Shown here piece after piece: positions 18,862 to 27,534 of a DNA stretch of 64,000 nt. Positions within the stretch are counted from its first letter, which is position 1; every line of letters begins with the position of its first letter. The translations under genes and the position numbers were made by a program. The stretch is from Actinoplanes regularis (GTDB taxonomy: Bacteria; Actinomycetota; Actinomycetes; Mycobacteriales; Micromonosporaceae), in assembly GCF_900188005.1 (NCBI RefSeq), contig NZ_FZNR01000005.1, positions 310,001-374,000 on the forward strand. The letters run 5' to 3'. A model generated the notes under the pieces. The model was not told the DNA's origin. It was given only the letters and a program-made list of their open reading frames with translations, and did no database searches.

Positions 18862-18882
18862 TCAGCGCACCTCTGCCGCCAT
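18862..18882 (-). CDS. Putative leaderless hexapeptide uORF before chrA
   Basis: ATG GCG GCA GAG GTG CGC TGA encodes MAAEVR. TAATCT (18890-18895) is exactly 7 nt upstream, so transcription would begin on this ATG. The stop abuts the chrA ATG (TGAATG), and GAGGTG inside the uORF may serve as ribosome-binding site for chrA. Confidence 0.35.
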   Translation of the reverse strand: MAAEVR

Positions 18883-18889
18883 GCCCCGC

Positions 18890-18895
18890 AGATTA
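18890..18895 (-). promoter_or_regulatory. -10 box upstream of chrA
   Basis: TAATCT on the minus strand, 7 nt before the uORF ATG at 18882. A close match to the actinobacterial -10 consensus in a short intergenic space between chrA and the MCP gene. Confidence 0.5.
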
Positions 18896-18945
18896 CATCA
18901 GCGGATCTGATGCGGAGGGCCCGTGCGAGCGGCGGATCCGATCGC

Positions 18946-20631
18946 TCACCGGAAGCTGTCGAACTTGGCCTCCAACTCGGGGCCGAACATGTCCTGCCCG
19001 GCCTGGGACCTGCCCGCCGACGCGCCCCGACTCGGGTAGTTCCCACCGTCGGCCGCGTTCAGGGCGCCGTACCCGCGGTACTGCCCGCCCGACCGGCCGT
19101 TGCCGATGTTGAAGAACTCCATCATCGTCTGCAGCTGCGCGGTCTGAGCGGACAGCTCCTCGGCGGTGGCCGCCAGTTGCTCGCTGGATGAGGCGGCCTG
19201 CTCGGTGACCCTGCCGATCTGCCCCATCGCGAGACTGACCTGGTGTACGCCGGTGGACTGCTCCGAGCTGGCCGCCGCGATCTCCTGCACCAGGTCGGAG
19301 GTCTGGATGATGCTCGGGATGATCGTGTTGAGCAGGTCGCCGGCGCGTTCCGCGGTCTGCACGCTGCCCGAGGCGAGCTCGCTGATCTCCTGGGCCGCGA
19401 TCTGGCTGCGTTCGGCGAGCTTGCCGACCTCGGTGGCGACGACGGCGAAGCCCTTGCCGTGTTCGCCGGCCCGGGCCGCCTCGATGGTGGCGTTGAGGGC
19501 CAGCATGTTGGTCTGGAACGCGATGTCGTCGATGATGCCGATCTTGCTGGTGATCTGCTTCATCGCGTCGACGGTGAGCTGGACGGCCTCGCCACCCTCC
19601 AGCGCCTCGGCCTTCGCCTTGGCCGCGATCTCCTCGGTGGCGGTGGCGTTGTCGCTGTTCTGTGAGATGCCGGCGCTCATCTGTTCGAGGCTCGAGGTGG
19701 TCTGCTCGACGCTGGACGCCTGCTCGGTCGCCGCCTGGGAGAGGGCCTGCGACGCGCCGCTGATCTGATTGGCCGCGTTGTTGATGTGCGCGGACGAGTC
19801 GACCACCGTGCCGACCGTGTCGGAGAGGCGATCCATCGCGGCGTTGAGCGCCACCGCCATCTGACCGACCTCGTCCCGGCTGTCGACCTTGAGGCGCTGG
19901 TCGAGGCGCCCGGCGGCGAGTCCGGCGAGCACGTCGACAGTGCGCTGCAGCGGGCCGGCGATGGATCTGGTGATCAGCGCGACCATGCCGAAGGTGAAGA
20001 CCAGCGCGACCAGCAGCAGCAGGATCATCACGAGCCGGGACGAGCCGTACGCGCTGACCGAGTTGTCGATCGAGGTCTGGGCGGCGCCGCGTTCGGCGTC
20101 GAGCAGCCGGCCGAGGGCGGTTTCGATCGCGTCCATGAGTGGGCCCAGCTCGCTGGCGGCGGTCTGGTTGAACGCCTTGATGTTGTGCGAGGTGGCGTAG
20201 GGGATCAGCTTGCTCTGCGCGATCGACGTGTACGAGGCGACGGCTCGGGTGATCGTGTCCCAATCGCCGTCGCTGCCCGACAGGTCCAACCTGGCGACGG
20301 CTTCCATGTCGCTGTTGAAGGTATTCAGGGTGCTCTGCACTCGATTGGTCGCTGTCGCGGCCTCCGCGCCGTTCTGCGCCATGGCCAGACTGCGGACCGC
20401 GAGGCGTATGTCCCGGTAGGAGATGGCGAACTTGTCGAGGGCGGTGATGTTGCCCAGGTTGGTCCGGTACATGTCCCGCAGCCGGTCCTGCGCCTTGTGG
20501 AGCTCGTAGACCGCGAGCCCGCCCATGGCCAGCAGCAGCACGCAGGTGACGATGGCCGTACAGCGAAGCTTCCAGGCGACCGACAGGTTCCGGAGCCCGA
20601 GGCCGGACTTCTCCGCCACGTGTGACGCCAT
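18946..20631 (-). CDS. Transmembrane methyl-accepting chemotaxis protein
   Basis: 561 aa. First membrane helix at about 25-45, a helical periplasmic 4HB-type sensor domain (46-195), second helix at 197-220, HAMP (221-275), and a signalling coiled coil (290-525) with the CheA/CheW-contact tip around MLALNATIEAARAGEHGKGF. The tail (about 525-561) ends FDSFR and has no CheR-tethering pentapeptide. GGAG precedes the ATG. Divergent from cheW, with which it shares a 144-base promoter region; the obvious receptor of the downstream system. Confidence 0.93.
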   Translation of the reverse strand: MASHVAEKSGLGLRNLSVAWKLRCTAIVTCVLLLAMGGLAVYELHKAQDRLRDMYRTNLGNITALDKFAISYRDIRLAVRSLAMAQNGAEAATATNRVQSTLNTFNSDMEAVARLDLSGSDGDWDTITRAVASYTSIAQSKLIPYATSHNIKAFNQTAASELGPLMDAIETALGRLLDAERGAAQTSIDNSVSAYGSSRLVMILLLLVALVFTFGMVALITRSIAGPLQRTVDVLAGLAAGRLDQRLKVDSRDEVGQMAVALNAAMDRLSDTVGTVVDSSAHINNAANQISGASQALSQAATEQASSVEQTTSSLEQMSAGISQNSDNATATEEIAAKAKAEALEGGEAVQLTVDAMKQITSKIGIIDDIAFQTNMLALNATIEAARAGEHGKGFAVVATEVGKLAERSQIAAQEISELASGSVQTAERAGDLLNTIIPSIIQTSDLVQEIAAASSEQSTGVHQVSLAMGQIGRVTEQAASSSEQLAATAEELSAQTAQLQTMMEFFNIGNGRSGGQYRGYGALNAADGGNYPSRGASAGRSQAGQDMFGPELEAKFDSFR

Positions 20632-20683
20632 GTGACGCTCCTAGGTTGGGCAGGCTTCGCCACTCAGCCTAGGTACGTTTGGT

Positions 20684-20717
20684 GGGATATAAGTGACAAA
20701 AATTCATATCCCGATCC
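20684..20717 (+). promoter_or_regulatory. Candidate sigma-28-like promoter and inverted repeat of the che operon
   Basis: TAAG (20690-20693), 16 bases, then CCCGATCC (20710-20717) resembles the flagellar/WhiG-type sigma consensus TAAA-N15-GCCGATAA. The same stretch holds the inverted repeat GGGATAT/ATATCCC (20684-20690 and 20706-20712). It lies about 60 bases before the cheW start. Confidence 0.4.
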
Positions 20718-20775
20718 GGGCTCTCGAATTAATGGTCGGATTATGCGCACGCACCCCCGACCGAGAGGACCTACG

Positions 20776-21327
20776 GTGACCGACACGTCGGCCCGCGTGG
20801 GCTCGGGCCGCTTCCTGACCTTCACGCTGAACGGCGAGGCGTACGCGGTCGACATCTTCCACGTGCTGGAGATCCTGGAGTACCGGAACCTGACCGTGGT
20901 GCCGATGATGCCCGCGTTCATCCGGGGCGTCATCAACCTGCGCGGCCGGGCGGTGCCCGTGATCGACCTGGCCATCCGGTTCGACCGGGGCGCCACCACG
21001 ATCCGGCACCGGACCACCATCATCATCGTGCACCTCGACGACATCGGGCTCGAGGACGGCGACGGCGGCAGCCAGGACATCGGGATCCTGGTCGACTCGG
21101 TGAACAAGGTCGTCGAACTGACCGAGGACGACATCGAGCCGGCCCCGTCCTTCGGCTCCGGCATCCGCGCCGACTACATCAGCGGCATGGCCCGGCGCGA
21201 CGGCGATTTCCTGATTCTGCTTGACGTGGGACAGGTTCTGTCGATCAGCGAGATGGTCAGCCTCAGCAACGCAGCCCGAGCCGGTGGCCAGACCGTGGAA
21301 CCGACCGAGTCGCCAGAAGGACCTTGA
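20776..21327 (+). CDS. cheW: Chemotaxis coupling protein CheW
   Basis: 183 aa. The CheW double beta-barrel pattern is clear: FLTFTLNGEAYAVDIFHVLEILEY, then MPAFIRGVINLRGRAVPVIDL, and a C-terminal DFLILLDVGQVLS. It couples receptors to CheA. The GTG at 20776 (after GAGAGGAC) was chosen over an upstream in-frame start at 20632 that lies in the promoter region. First gene of the operon; its stop overlaps the cheR ATG by one base. Confidence 0.95.
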   Translation: MTDTSARVGSGRFLTFTLNGEAYAVDIFHVLEILEYRNLTVVPMMPAFIRGVINLRGRAVPVIDLAIRFDRGATTIRHRTTIIIVHLDDIGLEDGDGGSQDIGILVDSVNKVVELTEDDIEPAPSFGSGIRADYISGMARRDGDFLILLDVGQVLSISEMVSLSNAARAGGQTVEPTESPEGP

Positions 21328-22163
21328 TGCAGCATCCGCTGAACCTGCGAGAGATCGGATCGGCCGAGTTCGCCTACATCACCGGCGTACTCCACCAGGA
21401 GACCGGGATCCGTCTCCAGCCCGGCAAGGAAGCGCTGGTCGCCGGGCGGCTCGACAAGCGCCTGCGCTCGCTGGGCCTGGCCGGCTACCCGGAGTACGTC
21501 CGATACCTGCGGACCCAGCCGGAGAGCGGGCCCGAGATGATCCAGCTGATCAACCTGCTCACCACGAACGAGACGTTCTTCTTCCGCGAGCGGCAGCACT
21601 TCGACTTCCTGCGCGACGTGGTCGTTCCGGCGCGGGACCGGGGGCGGCCGTTGCGGCTGTGGAGCGCGGCCAGTTCGAGCGGTGAGGAGGCGTACACGGC
21701 GGCAATGGTCTTGTCGGAGACGCTCCTCGACCACTCGTGGGAGATCGTGGGAACGGACATCTCGCGCCGGGTCGTGGAGAACGCCCGCCGCGGCATCTAC
21801 CCGCTCGCCGCGGCCGACCGGATCCCTCGGCAGCTGCTGCGCAAGTATTGGCTGCGCGGCCGGGAGGAGTACGACGGCTCGATGGCGGTGAACCGGCGGC
21901 TACGCGAGCGGGTTCGCTTCCACCACGACAACCTCATGGGCCGCCTGAGCCACCACGGCAGGTTCGACGTCATCCTGCTGCGCAACGTGATGATCTACTT
22001 CGATCTGGAGACCAAGCGCGAGCTGGTGCTGCGACTGCAGGAGATGCTGCAGCCCGGCGGTTACCTGATCGTCGGCCGGTCGGAGTCGCTCAACAGCATC
22101 CCGTCCCGGCTGCAGATGATCGAACCGTCGATTTACCGCGCTCCTGGACAGTCGCGTGGCTAG
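21327..22163 (+). CDS. cheR: Chemotaxis methyltransferase CheR
   Basis: 278 aa. Helical N-terminal domain (TNETFFFRERQHFDFL, with the conserved TNxTxFFR) and a SAM-binding domain (LRLWSAASSSGEEAYTAAM, EIVGTDIS, FDVILLRNVMIYFD). It would methylate receptor glutamates. No TPR extension. A ribosome-binding site (AGAAGGA) lies inside cheW. Confidence 0.95.
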   Translation: MQHPLNLREIGSAEFAYITGVLHQETGIRLQPGKEALVAGRLDKRLRSLGLAGYPEYVRYLRTQPESGPEMIQLINLLTTNETFFFRERQHFDFLRDVVVPARDRGRPLRLWSAASSSGEEAYTAAMVLSETLLDHSWEIVGTDISRRVVENARRGIYPLAAADRIPRQLLRKYWLRGREEYDGSMAVNRRLRERVRFHHDNLMGRLSHHGRFDVILLRNVMIYFDLETKRELVLRLQEMLQPGGYLIVGRSESLNSIPSRLQMIEPSIYRAPGQSRG

Positions 22164-22659
22164 TGTCAGAAAAGTGGTGCTGAACCCCGGAGACTTCTAC
22201 TTCGGTGGCACCGACACCCACATCCATACGCTGCTGGGGTCGTGTGTCTCGGTCACCCTCTGGCATCCCCTGCTGCGGGTGGGCGGCATGTGCCACTACA
22301 TGCTTCCGCACCGCCGCATCCCGGCCGCCCAGCACGGCCTCGACGGCCGCTACGCGGATCATGCGATCCGGATGTTCCTCGACGCCATCGAGCGGGTCGG
22401 CACGAAACCGCGGGAGTACGTGGCGCAACTGTACGGCGGCGGCAACCAGTTCCCGCATCTGCAGCGTGGTCGCGCCCCCAACGTGGCCAAGGACAACATC
22501 ACGGCCGGCCTGAGCCTGCTCGACCGGTTCGGGTTCCGCCTGGCGCACACCGACCTCGGCGGGACCGGCCCGCGCCGGCTCAGCTTCACGGTCGCCACCG
22601 GCGAGGTGACGCTGACCTCGGCCGCCGGGCGCCGCAGCAACGCCGGGAGCCCGTGGTGA
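22156..22659 (+). CDS. cheD: Chemoreceptor glutamine deamidase CheD
   Basis: 167 aa. CheD hallmarks: LLGSCVSVTLW with the catalytic Cys, and GGMCHYMLPH with the catalytic His; the LYGGGNQF segment is also typical. It converts receptor glutamines to glutamates and in some bacteria cooperates with CheC, which is not found here. GTG start, overlapping cheR by 8 bases; the stop overlaps the cheB GTG. Confidence 0.95.
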   Translation: MASVRKVVLNPGDFYFGGTDTHIHTLLGSCVSVTLWHPLLRVGGMCHYMLPHRRIPAAQHGLDGRYADHAIRMFLDAIERVGTKPREYVAQLYGGGNQFPHLQRGRAPNVAKDNITAGLSLLDRFGFRLAHTDLGGTGPRRLSFTVATGEVTLTSAAGRRSNAGSPW

Positions 22660-23645
22660 GCGCCCCGGCGATCGGCGTGCTGATCGTCGACGACTCGGCC
22701 GTCGTACGGCAGCATCTCGGTGCCCGGCTGCGACAGAGCGGCATCGACGTGATCGGCGCGGTCGCGGGCCCGGCCTTCGCGATGCAACACATGAACCGGG
22801 TGTGGCCGGACGTGTTGGTGATCGATCCGGGCCTGGACGGGGCGGATTTCCTGCACCAGGTCATGGCCGTACGCGCCACGCCGGTGGTCCTGTGCACCGA
22901 CTCGTCCGCCGACGTCGCGCGGCTGATCACCGCCGGGGTGTCCGCGGTGATCACCAAGCCGCGCACCGGGCTGAAGGCGTTCGTCGAGGAGCATTCGGCC
23001 GAGATCGTCCGGGCGGTGCGGGCAGCCGCCACCAGCGCCCGTCGGATCCCGCGCCCGGCCGGACACGGACCCGTGCCCACCACCGACCGCGTCGTCGTGC
23101 TCGGCACCTCGACGGGCGGCACCAAGGCCCTCGAGATGGTGCTCCCGGTGCTGCCCCCGAGCACCCCCGGGATGGTGATCGTGCAGCACATGCCGGAGAA
23201 CTTCACCGCCGCGTTCGCCCAGCGCCTGGACGCGATGTGCCGGGTGCAGGTGGCCGAGGCGGTGGACGGAGCCGAGGTGCGGCCCGGCCGGGTGCTGATA
23301 GCGCCCGGCGGTCGGCACACGGAACTCGTCCGGCACGGCACCGGTTACCGGGTCCGGGTCTTCGACGGCCCCCCGGTCAACCGGCACCGGCCGTCGGTCG
23401 ACGTGCTCTTCCGGTCGGCGGCCCGAGCGGCCGGAGCGAGCGCGACCGGGATAATCATGACGGGCATGGGCGGCGACGGTGCCCGTGGGCTGCTGGAGAT
23501 GCGCCAGGCCGGCGCGTTCACCGTGGCCCAGGACGCCGCGAGCTGCGTGGTCCACGGCATGCCCCACGAAGCGGTCCAGCTCGGCGCGGTCCTGCGGGAG
23601 GTGCCGCTGACAAACATCGCGGAGATGATCCGTCGCTATGGCTGA
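22656..23645 (+). CDS. cheB: Chemotaxis methylesterase/response regulator CheB
   Basis: 329 aa. Receiver domain (1-125) with D12-D13, phospho-acceptor D57 in VLVIDPGLDG and K101; the segment after the phospho-Asp lacks the usual EMP. Methylesterase domain from about 145 with catalytic Ser152 (GTSTGG), His178 (VQHMPENF) and the Asp of TGMGGDGARG. Starts at GTG 22656 inside the cheD stop (GTGA). Together with CheR and CheD it gives a full adaptation set. Confidence 0.95.
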   Translation: MSAPAIGVLIVDDSAVVRQHLGARLRQSGIDVIGAVAGPAFAMQHMNRVWPDVLVIDPGLDGADFLHQVMAVRATPVVLCTDSSADVARLITAGVSAVITKPRTGLKAFVEEHSAEIVRAVRAAATSARRIPRPAGHGPVPTTDRVVVLGTSTGGTKALEMVLPVLPPSTPGMVIVQHMPENFTAAFAQRLDAMCRVQVAEAVDGAEVRPGRVLIAPGGRHTELVRHGTGYRVRVFDGPPVNRHRPSVDVLFRSAARAAGASATGIIMTGMGGDGARGLLEMRQAGAFTVAQDAASCVVHGMPHEAVQLGAVLREVPLTNIAEMIRRYG

Positions 23646-24681
23646 GCTGCTCTGGATGCTGGTAATTCTCGCCGTCGGCCTCGGCGCCGGCTTCGCGGCC
23701 GGTCGCAAGCGCCCCGGCGTCGCCCCGGCCGAGGAACGGGTGGCCGACACCCACATCACCGGCGTCGAGCGGCTGGCCGAGTCGCTCGCGCCCATCTGGT
23801 CGGCCCAGATCGACTCCAGCCGCAGCCAGATGGAGACGGCGATCAGCCAGCTCACCGAGCAGTTCGCCGGGATCGTGGAGAACCTCGACGCGGTACTCGC
23901 CTCATCGGCCGGCGCGCTCGAGGAGGGGCAGGGCGGCACCTTCGACCGCAGCCGCTCCCGGCTCGGCGAGGTGGTCGGCACCCTCGACGACGCCCTGGCG
24001 ACCAAGCGGCAGACCGTGAGCGAGCTGCGGAACCTGCAGAGCCTCAACAGCGAGCTGCGTCAGATGTCCGGTGAGGTCAGCGCGATCGCCGCGCAGACCA
24101 ACCTGCTCGCCCTCAACGCCTCGATCGAGGCGGCCCGGATCGGTGAGGCCGGCGCGGCGTTCGGCGTCGTCGCCGACGAGGTCCGAGCACTCGCCGAGCA
24201 CTCGCTGAGCACCAGCGAGCGGATGGCCGACAAGGTGGGCCGGGCCGCCAGCACGATCGGCACGATCCTCGGCAACGCCGAGGAGACCGCCGCGCGCGAG
24301 GACCGCGCGGTGGCCGGCGCCAACGCCGAGGTGCAGGCGGTGCTCGACGACCTGCAGCAGCTGGTCTACGGCTTCCGTGACTCCTCCAGCGACCTGGAGC
24401 GGGCCGCCGCCGGAATCCGCTCCGAGGTCAGCCAGTCCCTGACCAACCTGCAGTTCCAGGACCGTATCTGTCAGGTGCTCGAACACCTGCGGGCCAGCAT
24501 GAACCGCTTCGCCGAGACGGTCGCCGAGGCTGGGGACCGGGCCCGTACCGACGGGCCGCCGATCGACCCGGACGAGGCGCTGAAAGCCATCTCGGCCAGC
24601 TACACCATGGACGAGGAGCGCCAGGCGCACGCCTCCGGCCGTGCCGCCGGCGTCCGCGAATCGGAGATCACCTTCTTCTGA
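23638..24681 (+). CDS. HAMP-less methyl-accepting chemotaxis-like protein
   Basis: 347 aa. One N-terminal membrane helix (about 3-22), no ligand-binding or HAMP domain, then a coiled coil with a conserved signalling tip (IAAQTNLLALNASIEAARIG, then GVVADEVRALAEHS). The C-terminal part includes LQFQDRICQVLEHLRASM, seen in several orphan MCP-like proteins. It could be a cytoplasmic-facing energy or redox receptor or an array component. Overlaps cheB by 8 bases. Confidence 0.88.
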   Translation: MAELLWMLVILAVGLGAGFAAGRKRPGVAPAEERVADTHITGVERLAESLAPIWSAQIDSSRSQMETAISQLTEQFAGIVENLDAVLASSAGALEEGQGGTFDRSRSRLGEVVGTLDDALATKRQTVSELRNLQSLNSELRQMSGEVSAIAAQTNLLALNASIEAARIGEAGAAFGVVADEVRALAEHSLSTSERMADKVGRAASTIGTILGNAEETAAREDRAVAGANAEVQAVLDDLQQLVYGFRDSSSDLERAAAGIRSEVSQSLTNLQFQDRICQVLEHLRASMNRFAETVAEAGDRARTDGPPIDPDEALKAISASYTMDEERQAHASGRAAGVRESEITFF

Positions 24682-24695
24682 CCACGGGGGCAAGC

Positions 24696-25064
24696 ATGGG
24701 GAAGACCATCCTGGTCGTCGACGACTCGGCGTCGGTACGCCAGGTCGTCAGCATCGCGCTCAAGGGCGCCGGGTACGACGTCCTTCAGGGCTCGGACGGT
24801 GTGGACGCCCTGAAACAGCTCGACGGCCGCCGCATCCACCTGATCATCTCGGACGTGAACATGCCGAACATGGACGGCATCACGTTCGTCGCGGAGGCGA
24901 AGAAGCTCCCCGCGTACAAGTTCACGCCGATCATCATGCTGACCACCGAGTCACAGGAGGACCGCAAGCGGCAGGCGCAGGTGGCCGGGGCGAAGGCCTG
25001 GGTGACCAAGCCGTTCCAGCCCGAACAGATGCTCGCCGCGGTCTCCAAACTGATCGCGCCGTGA
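24696..25064 (+). CDS. cheY: Chemotaxis response regulator CheY
   Basis: 122 aa, a single receiver domain. D9-D10, phospho-acceptor D53 (IISDVNMPNMDG), T/S of MLTTES and K of WVTKPF are all in place. It should carry the signal from CheA to the flagellar switch. No CheZ, CheX or CheC phosphatase gene is in the window. GTGA overlap with the next gene. Confidence 0.95.
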   Translation: MGKTILVVDDSASVRQVVSIALKGAGYDVLQGSDGVDALKQLDGRRIHLIISDVNMPNMDGITFVAEAKKLPAYKFTPIIMLTTESQEDRKRQAQVAGAKAWVTKPFQPEQMLAAVSKLIAP

Positions 25065-25354
25065 ACCACGACACCCGGGCCGTCGAACTCCGCGACGAGC
25101 TCACCATCCAGACCGCCGCCGTCGAGTTTCCGCGGCTGCTCGCGGCGTTGGACAAGAACGCCACGGTCCGGGTCGGGCTGGCCGGGGTCACCGAGATGGA
25201 CACCGCCGGCCTCCAACTGCTGCTCGCCGTGCGGCGGGAGGCCAGGAGACTCGGCGGTGACGCCGAGTTCCACGACGCGAGCGACGCGGTCCGGGCGGCG
25301 CTGGCGATCGTGCACCTGGACGACAAGCTGCGGCCGGCCGGGGGAGCCGGCTGA
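25061..25354 (+). CDS. STAS-domain protein of the chemotaxis operon
   Basis: 97 aa, GTG start overlapping the cheY stop. A minimal STAS fold: beta strand VRVGLAGVTEMDTAGLQLLLAVRREA with a phosphorylatable Thr in MDTAG where anti-anti-sigma factors have Ser. Small STAS proteins occur in che operons of some bacteria, with unclear roles. It is placed exactly between cheY and cheA and translationally coupled to both. Confidence 0.85.
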   Translation: MNHDTRAVELRDELTIQTAAVEFPRLLAALDKNATVRVGLAGVTEMDTAGLQLLLAVRREARRLGGDAEFHDASDAVRAALAIVHLDDKLRPAGGAG

Positions 25355-27513
25355 TGGCGTTCGACGACGACGAGGCCCTCGACACCTTCATCACCGAGGC
25401 CCGCGAGCTGCTGGAGAGCCTCGAAGGCGGGTTGCTGCAGCTGGAGGCCGACCCGGACGACGTCGAGACGATCAACGCGATCTTCCGGTCGGCGCACACC
25501 CTCAAGGGCTCCTCCGGTCTGTTCGGCCTGGACCACCTGGTTGGTTTCGCGCACGTGATGGAGACCCTGCTCGGCCACGTCCGGGAGGGCACGGTACGGG
25601 TCACTCCCGAGCTGATCAGCATCCTGCTGCCCTGCGCCGACCACATCCACCGGTACGTCGAGGGGGTCGCCGAGGGCCGGATCGAGCCCAGTGCGGCCGA
25701 GGTGGCAGAGTCGGAGGCGCTGCTGGCCCGGCTCGCTCCGTTCGATTCCGTCGCCGAGGTCCCGGCCGAGACCGCCGCCGCGCCGTCCGACGAGACACCC
25801 GAGGCCGCCGTCCCGCGCGCCTGGAATTTGCGGCTGCGGTTCGGCCCGGACTGCCTGCGCAACGGCATGGACCCGCTCGCGCTGCTGCGCTACCTCGGCT
25901 CGCTCGGCACCATCGAACGGATCACCGTCGACGATTCGGCGCTGCCCGGGGCCTCCGACATGGATCCGGAGACGAGTTACCTCGCGTTCGAGGCGGAGCT
26001 GTCCACCGAGGCGCCGAAATCCGAGATCGAGTCGGTCTTCGACTTCGTCCGCGAGGACAGCGACATCCGGATCGTGCCCCGGGACCAGGACGAGTTCATC
26101 GGCCGGATCGCGTCGATGCCGGACCGCGACCGGCTCGGCGACGTGCTCCAGGAGAGCGGCGCGGTCACCCCCGGCGAGATCGACGAGGCGCTGCGCATCC
26201 AGCGCGAACGTACCCGTGCCGGGGGCACGGTCCCGATCGGGCAGGTGCTGATCGAGCAGGGCATCGCGCCGCCGGCCGTGGTCGAGGCGGCGCTGCGCCG
26301 GCAGCTGCGTACCGCGGACAGCCGGTCCTCCGACACCCAGACCATCCGGATCGACGCAGGCCGTCTGGATCGGCTCATCGACCTGGTCGGCGAGCTCGTC
26401 ATCGCGCAGGCCGGAGTCGGCGTCCACGACCGCCTGTCCGAGGCGCAGAGCCAGGTCACCCGGCTCATCGACGAAGTGCGGCACAGCGCGCTCGCGCTGC
26501 GCATGGTGCCGATCGGGCTGACCCTCCGCCGGTTCGAACGGGTGGTCCGGGACGTCTGCGTGGACCTCGGCAAGGAGGTGCACCTGACCATCACCGGCGG
26601 GGACGCCGAGATGGACAAGGCGCTGGTCGAGCGGATCAGCGACCCGCTGACGCACCTCGTGCGCAACTCGCTGGACCACGGCATCGAGTCGCCCGACGAC
26701 CGGCGGAGAATGGGCAAGCCGGCGCGGGGACAGCTACGGCTGAACGCGTACCACGACGCCGGGAGCATCGTCATCGAGGTCTCCGACGACGGGCGCGGTC
26801 TGGACCGCGACCGCATCCTGGCCAAGGCGGTCGACCGCGGGCTGGTGCCGGCCGGCGCCATGCTCACCGACCACGAGGTCTTCGACCTCGTCTTCGAGCC
26901 CGGCTTCTCCACCGCGGAGACGGTCTCCAGCCTCTCCGGGCGGGGCGTCGGCATGGACGTGGTACGCCGCAACGTCGCGGCCCTGCGGGGCAACATCGAG
27001 GTCGATTCCGTACGCGGCCAGGGCGCCACGATCCGCATCCGGCTCCCGCTCACCCTCGCGATCATCGACGGCTTCCTGGTCGAGGTCGGCAGCTCCTCGT
27101 TCATCGTCCCGCTGGACCGGGTCACCGAGTGCGTCGAGTTCCCCGCCGACGACCGGGATCACGACCACATGAACCTGCGCGGCGAGGTGCTCCCGTTCAT
27201 CCGGCTCCACCAGCTGTTCGGCCTCGACGGCGAGGACGCGCGCCGGCAGAGCGTGGTCGTGGTCGAGCAGTCCGGCCAGCGTACCGGCCTGGTGGTCGAT
27301 GCCCTGCTCGGCGAGTTCCAGACGGTGATCAAGCCGCTCGGCCCGCTGTTCAGCGAGCTCAAGTGCGTGAGTGGCTCGACCATCCTCGGCAACGGCGATG
27401 TGGCCCTGATCCTCGACGTCGGCCCGCTGATCACCGAGTACGCCGACCTGGAACGCACCCGCTACGCCACCAGCGGCTACCCCGGCCGGAGGATGGCGGC
27501 TACGCGCTGTTGA
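25354..27513 (+). CDS. cheA: Chemotaxis histidine kinase CheA with tandem MshEN-like motifs
   Basis: 719 aa. Hpt/P1 (5-105) with phospho-site H48 (AHTLKGSSG); a beta-alpha domain (157-242, LRLRFGPDCLRNGMDP) found in some longer CheA proteins; a region 258-318 with two 24-residue motifs of the form xLGxxL-xxxG-x6-xxAL-xxQ (260-283 and 294-317); P3 dimerisation (330-395); P4 kinase with N box (HLVRNSLDHGIE), G1 (DDGRGLD) and G2 (GRGVGMDVV); and a CheW-like P5 (575-700). The 260-317 block resembles the c-di-GMP-binding MshEN fold. Start overlaps the STAS stop by one base. A diguanylate cyclase follows 21 bases downstream. Confidence 0.95.
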   Translation: MAFDDDEALDTFITEARELLESLEGGLLQLEADPDDVETINAIFRSAHTLKGSSGLFGLDHLVGFAHVMETLLGHVREGTVRVTPELISILLPCADHIHRYVEGVAEGRIEPSAAEVAESEALLARLAPFDSVAEVPAETAAAPSDETPEAAVPRAWNLRLRFGPDCLRNGMDPLALLRYLGSLGTIERITVDDSALPGASDMDPETSYLAFEAELSTEAPKSEIESVFDFVREDSDIRIVPRDQDEFIGRIASMPDRDRLGDVLQESGAVTPGEIDEALRIQRERTRAGGTVPIGQVLIEQGIAPPAVVEAALRRQLRTADSRSSDTQTIRIDAGRLDRLIDLVGELVIAQAGVGVHDRLSEAQSQVTRLIDEVRHSALALRMVPIGLTLRRFERVVRDVCVDLGKEVHLTITGGDAEMDKALVERISDPLTHLVRNSLDHGIESPDDRRRMGKPARGQLRLNAYHDAGSIVIEVSDDGRGLDRDRILAKAVDRGLVPAGAMLTDHEVFDLVFEPGFSTAETVSSLSGRGVGMDVVRRNVAALRGNIEVDSVRGQGATIRIRLPLTLAIIDGFLVEVGSSSFIVPLDRVTECVEFPADDRDHDHMNLRGEVLPFIRLHQLFGLDGEDARRQSVVVVEQSGQRTGLVVDALLGEFQTVIKPLGPLFSELKCVSGSTILGNGDVALILDVGPLITEYADLERTRYATSGYPGRRMAATRC

Positions 27514-27534
27514 GCCGGTGATGCGTGCCGCACC

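Noticed and set aside
24934..26679. A 581-residue minus-strand open frame opposite cheA
   Set aside because: Complement of conserved CheA codons; no recognisable domain.
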